DNA of 64,000 bases from UBA6168 sp964508135. Its GTDB lineage: Bacteria > Bacteroidota > Bacteroidia > Chitinophagales > Saprospiraceae. The DNA lies in NCBI GenBank assembly GCA_964508135.1, contig CAZDSU010000003.1, positions 107,994 through 171,993 on the forward strand, written 5' to 3'. The translations under genes were made by a program, and so were the position numbers. The notes beneath the pieces were generated by a model. It was not told the origin of the DNA, searched no databases, and worked only from the letters and a program-made list of their open reading frames with translations. Within the stretch, counting starts at the first letter, position 1. The number at the start of each line of letters is the position of its first letter. Shown here piece after piece: positions 37,818-45,116 of this stretch.

Positions 37818-38522
37818 TTATGAAACGTCTATCAGTTTTTGGTTACGGGAGCGCTGAATCCAGATGATGATACCGACCAAGAACAAGGCTGAGGCTGGCA
37901 AAACCATGAGGCCGTTTGGCTGGTACCAACCGAAAAGGGCACTCGTTTTTGTGTCAATGAAGTAGTCAGCGCTAGGGCCGATGATTTTCAGTCCCATGAC
38001 GGCACCTTTGCCCGTGATTTCCCGGATCACTGCAACTACGATAAGTATCAATCCATAGCCAGCCCCGTTGCCGATGCCGTCGAGGAAGGAGCGCCAAGGC
38101 TTGTTGGCCATGGCATAAGCCTCCAGGCGTCCCATCACGATGCAGTTGGTGATGATTAGGCCAATGAAAACGGACAGCTTGTTCCAGACCTCGTAGTTGT
38201 ATGCCTTGAGTACCTGCTCCACGACGGTCACCAAAAATGCGATGACGACCAATTGGACAATCATGCGTATTTGCTTTGGTATTCCCTTGCGCAAGAGGGA
38301 GATAACGAGGTTGGAAAAGCCTGTAACGAGGGTCACGGCGATGGCCATGATGAGCGCAGGTTCTACCATCGTCGTGACGGCGAGTGCCGAGCAAACTCCC
38401 AAGACCTGCACCGTCACTGGGTTGTCGTTGTTGATTGGGTCAATGAGCAGTTTGCGCTCTTTTTTGCCAAACCACTCTTCTTTTTCCTGCTCAACTACGG
38501 TGGAAACACTTGTTTCTGCCAT
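37818..38522 (-). CDS. nqrD: Na+-translocating NADH:quinone reductase subunit D
   Basis: A 234-aa polytopic membrane protein. A soluble N-terminal stretch (to about 30) precedes DPINNDNPVTVQVLGVCSAL, followed by six helices including the IGLIITNCIVMGRLEAYA motif with the conserved cysteine. Paralogous to NqrE; the two are thought to bind an Fe-S centre between them in the pump. Standard position between nqrC and nqrE. The N-terminal extension is slightly longer than in Vibrio. Confidence 0.96.
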   Translation of the reverse strand: MAETSVSTVVEQEKEEWFGKKERKLLIDPINNDNPVTVQVLGVCSALAVTTMVEPALIMAIAVTLVTGFSNLVISLLRKGIPKQIRMIVQLVVIAFLVTVVEQVLKAYNYEVWNKLSVFIGLIITNCIVMGRLEAYAMANKPWRSFLDGIGNGAGYGLILIVVAVIREITGKGAVMGLKIIGPSADYFIDTKTSALFGWYQPNGLMVLPASALFLVGIIIWIQRSRNQKLIDVS

Positions 38523-38540
38523 GATTATTATTGATTGCTA

Positions 38541-38600
38541 AATTGTTGAATTGTTTAATTGTTGTCGCAATGCGGGTAACAATGAAGCAATTCAACAATT
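38541..38600. repeat. Inverted repeat in the nqrC-nqrD gap
   Basis: Arms 38541-38553 and 38588-38600 (13 bp, perfect; AATTGTTGAATTG), loop 34 nt. Confidence 0.75.
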
Positions 38601-38604
38601 CAAT

Positions 38605-39315
38605 TTACTTTTTCTTCAATGATTCAAGATAGGGCAAATATGGTTTCAATCCTTTGACCATCATATCGTGAACGCCACTGGAGGTAATCGTTGCGCCCGA
38701 AATGGCGTCCACCTCATGTGCTGTGTCCTTCGCACCACCTTTGATGACGCCAACAGAAACGTACTGGCCGTCTTTATAAATGGTCTTTCCTTGAAACTGT
38801 TTAGGAAAGGTTGGATTGTCCTTGATTTCGGCACCCAAGCCTGGCGTCTCGGCTACATGGCCGAAGGACGCACCTGCCACGGTGTTGAAATCGTCCTGAA
38901 TGGCGATAGTGCCCCAGATTTTGTCCCAAAGCCCCATGCCCCGCACAGATAACAGGTAGAGGTTGCCCTTGTCGCCTTTGTAAATAAAAATTGGGTAGTG
39001 GCGGTCGGCCTCCGGTTTTTTCTCCTCAGCGGCCATGCTGATTTTCTCGGCCATTTCACCTTCTATTGGCTTGCCAGAAGCATCCAGTACCACCTGTTCA
39101 ATGCGTTGACTGAAAAGTTCTAGCACTGCCTTATCCGGCATTTTGGTGAGGTCGGTACCGAGTTGGTCTTTGATGGCGCCCAAGATTTCTTTTTTCTTGA
39201 ACACTTCCTCGTTGGAGTCGTGGATGGGCTTTAAGCCAGACACGACAAATGCCAGCACGACCGATACAATCAGGGTCATGACGAGGGTGTAAATGGTGAT
39301 ATATCTGTTACTCAC
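38605..39315 (-). CDS. nqrC: Na+-translocating NADH:quinone reductase subunit C
   Basis: A 236-aa protein with one N-terminal membrane helix (about 8-28) and a periplasmic FMN-binding domain. The flavinylation motif D203-A-I-S-G-A-T209 matches the Dxx(S/T)GA(S/T) signal for covalent FMN attachment to threonine by an ApbE-type transferase. Length and position are as expected for NqrC. No apbE gene is in the window. Confidence 0.96.
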   Translation of the reverse strand: MSNRYITIYTLVMTLIVSVVLAFVVSGLKPIHDSNEEVFKKKEILGAIKDQLGTDLTKMPDKAVLELFSQRIEQVVLDASGKPIEGEMAEKISMAAEEKKPEADRHYPIFIYKGDKGNLYLLSVRGMGLWDKIWGTIAIQDDFNTVAGASFGHVAETPGLGAEIKDNPTFPKQFQGKTIYKDGQYVSVGVIKGGAKDTAHEVDAISGATITSSGVHDMMVKGLKPYLPYLESLKKK

Positions 39316-39342
39316 GGCTGAATTTTTTTAAGTTGAGGATTC

Positions 39343-39400
39343 GAGGATTTGAGGATTTGAACTAGGCCCACTGCTAGGTTCGTCAAATCCTCAAATCCTC
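39343..39400. repeat. Inverted repeat in the nqrB-nqrC gap
   Basis: Arms 39343-39360 and 39383-39400 are a perfect 18-bp inverted repeat, each arm two GAGGATTT(GA) units, loop 22 nt. A third diverged unit lies at about 39333. Confidence 0.85.
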
Positions 39401-39406
39401 AATAAA

Positions 39407-40672
39407 TCAAGCCACCACTTTCGCTCGTTTTAATCGGCGATTCATGTTTGCATTTACCACGAAGTGGTCAATAAGCGGTGCCCATACGTTCAGGAACAAA
39501 ATGGCCAGCATCCAGCCCTCCGGGTAAGCGGCGTTCATCACCCGGATGATGATGCCCAACATGCCGATGCCGAAGCCGTAAATCCATTTGCCAGTGTTGG
39601 TGTTTGACGCAGTTACTGGATCGGTGGCCATAAAGGCCATGGCAAACCAGAAGCTGCCCATGTAGAAATGGTAGTACCAAGGTATGTCCATTTGCAGGTC
39701 GTGGCCCCACCAGTTGAACAAGATACCCATGAACGCTGCGCCCATGATCATGGACAACATGATGCGCCAACTGGCAATGCCCGTGGCAATCAGCATCAGT
39801 GCACCTATCATGATGGCAGGCTTGCAGGTCTCGCCCACCGAACCGGGGATGCTTCCCCAAAACATTTGCATAGTCGAATAGTGGGCCGTCACGCCGTCCC
39901 AGCCTGTTTTCGCTAAAGCGAGTGGGGTAGCCCCGCTCCACCCATCCACCAATGCTCCACCGCCCTCTCCAAATGTGGTGATGTTGAGCCATCGGAATAG
40001 TCCATCGAAAAGATGGTGCGCCCACCCATAAAGTTCTGCACTGGCCGTTGTGCCCTCAAACTCAAGGCCGGACACCCAGACGCGGTCGCCGGAGATTTCG
40101 CCGGGGTAGGCAAAGAACACGAAGGCCCTTGCCAGCAATGCGATATTTACCACGTTCATGCCCGTTCCGCCGAAGGCTTCTTTGCCCAAAATCACGGCAA
40201 AAGCCACTGCGAGCGTCAATATCCAAAGTGGAATATCGGGCGGCATGATGAGTGGTATCAGCGCTCCTGTCACCAAAAATCCTTCCTCGATGCCGTGGCC
40301 CTTTTTACCGGCATAATAAAATTCGATGCCAAGGCCGACAATATGCGTGACGATGAAAACAGGCAGGATTTTTATCAAGCCGTACACCAGTTTCAAGTGC
40401 ATGGCGGCCATGAACGAAGTATGTTGGCCCAGTGCCACAAAATGCTGGTGGCCGATATTGTAAGTGCCAAAAACATAGCACAATTGAAGCGCCAATACCA
40501 CCATCACCATCGTTCGCTTGAGGTCCATCCGGTCACGGATGTGTACACCTTTGCCAAGCGTAGTATGGTCTGGTGTATAAAGGAAGGTGAAAAACCCTTC
40601 GTACAACGTGTACAGGAATTTTTTCTCCTTCGGTGGTTCCAGCTTCTTTATCTTTTCTAAGAAAGTACTCAT
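39407..40672 (-). CDS. nqrB: Na+-translocating NADH:quinone reductase subunit B
   Basis: A 421-aa membrane protein of usual length. The covalent FMN site is D243-G-W-S-G-A-T249. The RDRMDLKRTMVMVVLALQLC start, GTGMNVVNIALLARAFVFF helix and ATDPVTASNTNTGKWIYG segment are typical of NqrB/RnfD. With NqrD and NqrE it forms the membrane Na+ path. Confidence 0.97.
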   Translation of the reverse strand: MSTFLEKIKKLEPPKEKKFLYTLYEGFFTFLYTPDHTTLGKGVHIRDRMDLKRTMVMVVLALQLCYVFGTYNIGHQHFVALGQHTSFMAAMHLKLVYGLIKILPVFIVTHIVGLGIEFYYAGKKGHGIEEGFLVTGALIPLIMPPDIPLWILTLAVAFAVILGKEAFGGTGMNVVNIALLARAFVFFAYPGEISGDRVWVSGLEFEGTTASAELYGWAHHLFDGLFRWLNITTFGEGGGALVDGWSGATPLALAKTGWDGVTAHYSTMQMFWGSIPGSVGETCKPAIMIGALMLIATGIASWRIMLSMIMGAAFMGILFNWWGHDLQMDIPWYYHFYMGSFWFAMAFMATDPVTASNTNTGKWIYGFGIGMLGIIIRVMNAAYPEGWMLAILFLNVWAPLIDHFVVNANMNRRLKRAKVVA

Positions 40673-40706
40673 TTATAGTTGGATTGCTTAATTGTTGTAT
40701 TGCATC

Positions 40707-40770
40707 ATTGTTGAATTGTTGTATTGTTTCATTGTTGAGGTTGTCGTGATTCGGGCAACAATTCAACAAT
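40707..40770. repeat. Inverted repeat in the nqrA-nqrB gap
   Basis: Arms 40707-40721 and 40756-40770 (15 bp, perfect) of ATTGTTGA units, loop 34 nt. Direct ATTGTTG copies flank both sides (40690-40790). Confidence 0.8.
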
Positions 40771-40790
40771 CAAGCAATTCAACAATCTAA

Positions 40791-42425
40791 TCACCCCTGC
40801 TCGTGTACCATGTCCAAGCCATTGCGCAGTATTTCTTGCAGTGGCTGTTTCGAGGTGCAAGCAAACTCGCAAAGTGCCACGTCCTCCTCGATGAGTTCGT
40901 GAATGCCGAGGCCCTCCATTTTCTCGTAATCATTGGTCAAAATCGCCTTCATCAAATGCTGGGGGTAAATGTCCATCGGCAACAGTTCTTCGTATTGGCC
41001 AGTGACCACGAACGCCCGTTTTTCACCGTGAAGGTTCGTGTTTGCTTTGTAAATAGTGTCCGGGAACATTGCGCCGGGAAGTGCCTTGGAAACGCTCGGC
41101 GTGGCCAGGTCTGGCTTCAGCCAACCGAAAAACTCAAGGAAATCGCCCTCTTCCACCACCGTGATTTGATCGTCGAAATAGTGGAGGAAATCCGCCTTTG
41201 AAGACTTGGTACCGCTCAGCACGTCGCCGGAAATAATGCGCACATGGTCGTTGGCGAGGTTGCCCTCAAGTAGTTCGCCGACGTTGGCACCGATGTAGGT
41301 GCGGACGTATTTTGGTTCCTTCAGTTCAGCACCGGTAAGCGCAACTACCCGCTCGGCATTGAAACGCTGCTCAGTGAATAGTGCGCCAAGCGTGGCCACA
41401 TCCTGAACGCCAAGCGTCCAAACGGTGGATTTTGTGGTAATCGGAGCGATGTGGTGAATCTGTACGCCCACGTTGCCAGCCGGGTGTTTGCCGCTGAACC
41501 AGCATTTGCCAACGCCCGTGGCTGCTGTGAAAACAGAACTTGGTGGGTTTTCGCCGTTGGCATCGAGGCCGAGCCAAACCTTGCCCCTGGTCAACTTGCC
41601 CAGCACGTCGAGGCCACGCTGGAAGGCGGCGGCTTTGCCCTCCATCACAAGGTTGAGGTCTGGTGCAAGTGGTGCAGTATCGAAAGTGGAGATGAAAATA
41701 TTTTCGGGGATATCCGTTGTGCTTGCAGTTACATCAAATGGGCGCTGGCGCAAGAGCGTCCAACCACCCGTGTCGAGCAGGAAGCTTACCAGCTCTTCCC
41801 GGCTGCAAGTGTCGGGATTTGGGGCGTTGAGGCTGCGGTACTGCTGCTGCTTGTCGGCCAGCACCACGATGTTGGCAATGGAGCGCCGCTCGCCACGGTT
41901 GACGGCGATCACCTCACCACTCACTGGCGACACGTATTTTACTTCGGGATGTTTTTTGTCAAAAAACAGGTGGTCGCCTGCTTTCACGGTGTCGCCAACC
42001 TCCACTTCCACTTTGGGAATGGGTGACATGCCCCGGAAATTGGATGGCTGCACGGCATAAGTATTGGCATAGCCAGCAACAACGGGGCCATTGGCCTTGC
42101 CTTCCAGCAAGATATTGTGCCCCTGCTTCAGGGCCACGCACCTGCCCTTGACGTAGGTGGGGCTATTTTTCCTGAACAAATCACGTACGCCGGGGAAGGA
42201 GGTCAACCCGGCATCCTCGCTGTCAACGCCGCTTTTGCCTGCCTCGATGCGCACCAAGTTGTCGGAGACACGAATGATGACGAAAAACGCAATCAACACC
42301 ACGATGGCCAGTAGCAGCATGGTGAAACTACTGGAGCCACTGCCAGATGGGGATTGTGCTTGTGCCAGTTGTTGGATGAACAATAAGGAAATAATCAGGT
42401 GAAGCCTCGTAAAACCCTTTCTCAT
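40791..42425 (-). CDS. nqrA: Na+-translocating NADH:quinone reductase subunit A with an extra N-terminal membrane anchor
   Basis: The chosen ATG at 42425 yields 544 aa, about 100 longer than classical NqrA. The extension starts with a signal-peptide-like stretch (HLIISLLFIQQLAQA) and has a second strong helix, TMLLLAIVVLIAFFVIIRVS, before the conserved NqrA domain (TYVKGRCVALKQGHNILLEG, VEVGDTVKAGDHLFFDKKHP, SPVSGEVIAVNRGERRSI). This topology would leave the NqrA domain in the cytoplasm, tethered to the membrane. First gene of nqrABCDEF. A TACCTTTG -7 box lies on the minus strand at 42545-42552. Confidence 0.93.
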   Translation of the reverse strand: MRKGFTRLHLIISLLFIQQLAQAQSPSGSGSSSFTMLLLAIVVLIAFFVIIRVSDNLVRIEAGKSGVDSEDAGLTSFPGVRDLFRKNSPTYVKGRCVALKQGHNILLEGKANGPVVAGYANTYAVQPSNFRGMSPIPKVEVEVGDTVKAGDHLFFDKKHPEVKYVSPVSGEVIAVNRGERRSIANIVVLADKQQQYRSLNAPNPDTCSREELVSFLLDTGGWTLLRQRPFDVTASTTDIPENIFISTFDTAPLAPDLNLVMEGKAAAFQRGLDVLGKLTRGKVWLGLDANGENPPSSVFTAATGVGKCWFSGKHPAGNVGVQIHHIAPITTKSTVWTLGVQDVATLGALFTEQRFNAERVVALTGAELKEPKYVRTYIGANVGELLEGNLANDHVRIISGDVLSGTKSSKADFLHYFDDQITVVEEGDFLEFFGWLKPDLATPSVSKALPGAMFPDTIYKANTNLHGEKRAFVVTGQYEELLPMDIYPQHLMKAILTNDYEKMEGLGIHELIEEDVALCEFACTSKQPLQEILRNGLDMVHEQG

Positions 42426-42544
42426 GCTTGAATGCATTAAATGAAGGAATGGTGGTCGTTCTTTGTGATAGCTGAAACAGCTTCTTCGCAGGAAAGATAG
42501 TAGCGTGTTCATTTACCGCGCTAAGACTTTCCTTTAAAGCGTGG

Positions 42545-42552
42545 CAAAGGTA
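42545..42552 (-). promoter_or_regulatory. Likely -7 box of the nqr operon
   Basis: Minus-strand TACCTTTG about 120 nt upstream of the nqrA ATG. No standard-spaced -33 TTTG was found. The 42426-42801 gap also holds the promoter of the divergent DUF3276 gene. Confidence 0.45.
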
Positions 42553-42696
42553 TAAAAGGTTTGAATCTAGGAAATAGCAACAAAAATCATTTTGCTTACT
42601 AGGTCTATTTAAATTGAATTAAAATTGAAATCAATCCGTGTTGGTGCGCCTGACTCCTATTTTTTTTCTAAAAAAGCAAGCTTTTCACTAAGATAT

Positions 42697-42726
42697 TTTG
42701 CAGTTTAAGTCAAATACCTACATTTG
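42697..42726 (+). promoter_or_regulatory. Promoter of the PUR/DUF3276 gene
   Basis: TTTG (42697-42700), an 18-bp spacer, then TACATTTG (42719-42726), a good match to the Bacteroidota consensus. A hairpin with arms 42725-42732 and 42742-42749 (TGTCAGGC) would sit at the very 5' end of the transcript. Confidence 0.65.
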
Positions 42727-42801
42727 TCAGGCCGATAAAAAGCCTGACATGCTTGTTGAAAGGTTTTCAAGGGCAATTCAATCACTAAAATCCTACAACC
42801 A

Positions 42802-43245
42802 GTGGAAAGAGACAGAAGATTTGAGAGCGTTTTCTCAAAGAAAGTGAATGCTGGTAAACGAAGAACTTACTTCTTTGACGTGCGCCAAACGAAAGGCGAT
42901 GACTATTACCTCACCCTCACGGAAAGCACAAAACGCTTCAACGGCGAAGGCACGGAACGGCACAAGATTTTTCTTTACAAAGAAGATTTCAACCGTTTTT
43001 TGGCCAATCTCGAAGAAGTCATTGCCTACGTCAAAACGGAGCTGATGCCGGACTACGACTACGAGGAGTTCGACCGCCTCCACGAAGAGTGGGATGCCCG
43101 TGACGCTGAATCTGGCTACGAGCACCCGCCACGTGTCCCCAAAGATGAAAGTGGACCTGATAAGGAAATCGAAGTAGATACCAATGAATGGCAAACGCCT
43201 CCGCTGCCCGCCGACAAGAAGATTGACGACGACCTGAGCTGGTAG
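42802..43245 (+). CDS. PUR-family (DUF3276) nucleic-acid-binding protein
   Basis: A 147-aa protein read from a GTG at 42802. The first ~75 residues (FESVFSKKVNAGKRRTYFFD ... DYYLTLTESTKR ... HKIFLYKEDFNRFLANLEE) are the DUF3276 single PUR repeat found across Bacteroidota, which binds single-stranded DNA or RNA as a dimer. The tail is acidic and ends in DDDLSW. It is divergent from nqrA with its own promoter. Confidence 0.88.
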   Translation: MERDRRFESVFSKKVNAGKRRTYFFDVRQTKGDDYYLTLTESTKRFNGEGTERHKIFLYKEDFNRFLANLEEVIAYVKTELMPDYDYEEFDRLHEEWDARDAESGYEHPPRVPKDESGPDKEIEVDTNEWQTPPLPADKKIDDDLSW

Positions 43246-43254
43246 TTTCTTAAT

Positions 43255-43318
43255 GAATTGAAAATTGAGAATGGCGAACGCAGGGATCTATCAATTCTCC
43301 ATTTTCAATTTTCAATTC
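43255..43318. repeat. Inverted repeat overlapping the end of the phosphoesterase gene
   Basis: Arms 43255-43274 and 43299-43318 pair 19 of 20 (GAATTGAAAATTGAGAATGG type), loop 24 nt. The right arm contains the last four codons and stop of the convergent phosphoesterase gene. Confidence 0.8.
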
Positions 43319-43823
43319 CTCCTCCCCGCCCGCCCAGCTCCACCACCTCCAGGTTTTCAATCCGCCCTTCGTTGAGGTCGAAGCGAAGAATGGTCTTGAC
43401 CTTGTGCCAGCCCTCATTGCCGCAGGCACCTGGGTTCATGTGCAACAGGCCGAGCGCTTTGTCCGGCATCACCTTCAAAATATGTGAATGTCCGCAAATG
43501 AAAAGCTTCGGCGGGTTGGCCTGCAAGATTTCCCGCACCCTCTTGTCGTACCTGCCCGGGTACCCGCCGATATGCGTCATGAAGACATCTACCCCTTCAC
43601 ATTCAAACCGCAGGTCAAGCGGATAGCGGCGGCGAATGGCCTGGCCGTCAATATTGCCGTAAACCGCCCTAAAAGGGCGGAAGGCTTCGAGCCGGTCGGC
43701 CACCACAGGGTTGCCGATGTCGCCCGCATGCCAGATTTCGTCACAGGACTCAAAGTAGCTGAAGATGCGCTCGTCCAGAGAACTGTGCGTGTCGGAGAGT
43801 AGCCCGATTTTTTTCAAAATCAA
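43305..43823 (-). CDS. YfcE/MJ0936-type metallophosphoesterase
   Basis: A 172-aa calcineurin-like phosphoesterase with all family motifs: SDTHSSLD (metal ligands Asp and His), HAGDIGN, VYGNID, MTHIGGYPGRY and CGHSHILK. It should bind two divalent metals and hydrolyse phosphodiesters; the natural substrate is unknown. The extreme C-terminus (GIEN) is encoded by the arm of an intergenic inverted repeat, so the original end may have been overwritten. The gap 43824-43904 has direct GCCAACT units but no clear inverted repeat. Confidence 0.9.
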   Translation of the reverse strand: MILKKIGLLSDTHSSLDERIFSYFESCDEIWHAGDIGNPVVADRLEAFRPFRAVYGNIDGQAIRRRYPLDLRFECEGVDVFMTHIGGYPGRYDKRVREILQANPPKLFICGHSHILKVMPDKALGLLHMNPGACGNEGWHKVKTILRFDLNEGRIENLEVVELGGRGGGIEN

Positions 43824-43904
43824 AAAGAGGGATTATGAATGTTGAATAAAATTGGAAGCAGCGCCTGGCTGCCAACTACCAACTGTCGAACTGCCAACTC
43901 AAGC

Positions 43905-45017
43905 CTACTGCCCCATCTCCTCCAGTTCCTTTTCCGTTTTCGGGCCGGCTTTGTACTTGGTGGCGAGTTCTTTCCGTGCTTTTTCTAGGTCGTTTTTGGA
44001 GTCGTAAGCAATCATCACGCCCACCCGATAGAGGCTGCCCGCTTTTTTCGTTTGAGCGGCGTAGCCATCCTCGGTCAATTTTTGGGCAAATTTGGTGGCA
44101 TTGCTCTTTACCCCAAAACTGTGTACGACCAGGTAAATCTTGTTTTTCGTTGGCTCAAAGTTGTCCTGCTCCGTGTCGGCAGCGTCCGGCACGGCGGCCT
44201 CCTTCGGTGGCGTGTTTTTTTGCTGCGAAACAGGCGGTGGGGTAGGGTTGTCCTCTGATGGGGTTGACTGCTGTTGGGCCGGCTCGGCGGGGGCGGTTTC
44301 CGTGGTGCCATCTTCGGGGAGGGTGGGTTTCACGTTCAGGTGCTCGGTAGCCTCGGGGAGGTCGGCGACCGGTTTTTGATTTGTCCCACCAAAAATATAG
44401 TACAGCGTCAGCGCAATCAAAATAGCCGCCAGCAGCACCATCCACGGCAGTATCTTCATCAACATCGAAGTTTGTGACTCGCCCACGGTGATGGTGGCGG
44501 CATCCGTGGCCTTATCAACATTTGCCGAAGGCACAGCGCCCTCGCTCACGAAAGTGGCGGGTCGGGGCGGTGTGGGCATGACCTTGGGTTTCTCTTTCAC
44601 CAGCGGCTGGAACTCGACCGTGGGCAGGCCAAACGAGTCGGCGTTGAAGTTCGAGCCTTCGGGCATGAACCGGATTTTGTGTTCGTAGTCCTGGTACAGT
44701 CGTCCGACCTTCGGAATCTCGAAAATCTCCCGGCGCTCCAGCGTTTCCCGCACCGACGCCACGAATTTCTCCACCACGCCCTCGGCCTCCTGGTAGGTGC
44801 TCAGGTTGCCTTTTTGCAGGTACTGCACCAACACCCCGTCATTGATGACCAGGTTAGGGTTGAACTCCAGCTTGGCGGCGGGTGGCGTGATGACGTCCTG
44901 CACATAGTCCACCGTGGCGGAGCCGGGCGTGGAGGTGAAGCCGCCCAGGCCGGGCACGATGACGGCGGCTTGGTCGAAAAGCAGTTCCTGAATGGCTTTG
45001 TTTACGTCGGTGGACAT
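43905..45017 (-). CDS. HU-CCDC81-like and SPOR domain membrane protein
   Basis: A 370-aa protein. Residues 1-130 are the bacterial CCDC81-like HU pair (IQELLFDQAAVIVPGLGGF ... EIPKVGRLYQDYEHKIRF), one membrane helix follows (about 188-208, LPWMVLLAAILIALTLYYIF), then a Pro/Thr/Glu-rich linker and a C-terminal SPOR domain (IYLVVHSFGVKSNATKFAQK). No signal peptide, so the HU part is cytoplasmic and SPOR periplasmic, where SPOR domains bind denuded septal peptidoglycan. A link between nucleic acid or a cytoplasmic partner and the division site is inferred. Minus-strand TAACTTTG lies at 45062-45069. Confidence 0.85.
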   Translation of the reverse strand: MSTDVNKAIQELLFDQAAVIVPGLGGFTSTPGSATVDYVQDVITPPAAKLEFNPNLVINDGVLVQYLQKGNLSTYQEAEGVVEKFVASVRETLERREIFEIPKVGRLYQDYEHKIRFMPEGSNFNADSFGLPTVEFQPLVKEKPKVMPTPPRPATFVSEGAVPSANVDKATDAATITVGESQTSMLMKILPWMVLLAAILIALTLYYIFGGTNQKPVADLPEATEHLNVKPTLPEDGTTETAPAEPAQQQSTPSEDNPTPPPVSQQKNTPPKEAAVPDAADTEQDNFEPTKNKIYLVVHSFGVKSNATKFAQKLTEDGYAAQTKKAGSLYRVGVMIAYDSKNDLEKARKELATKYKAGPKTEKELEEMGQ

Positions 45018-45116
45018 AGAGCTGGTTGGTGGTTGATGAAAGGTGTCGTATTTTTAGCGGTCAAAGTTAGGAATTTTTTTATTCGATTATAAAAAGCTGG
45101 GAATCAGGATTTTACT

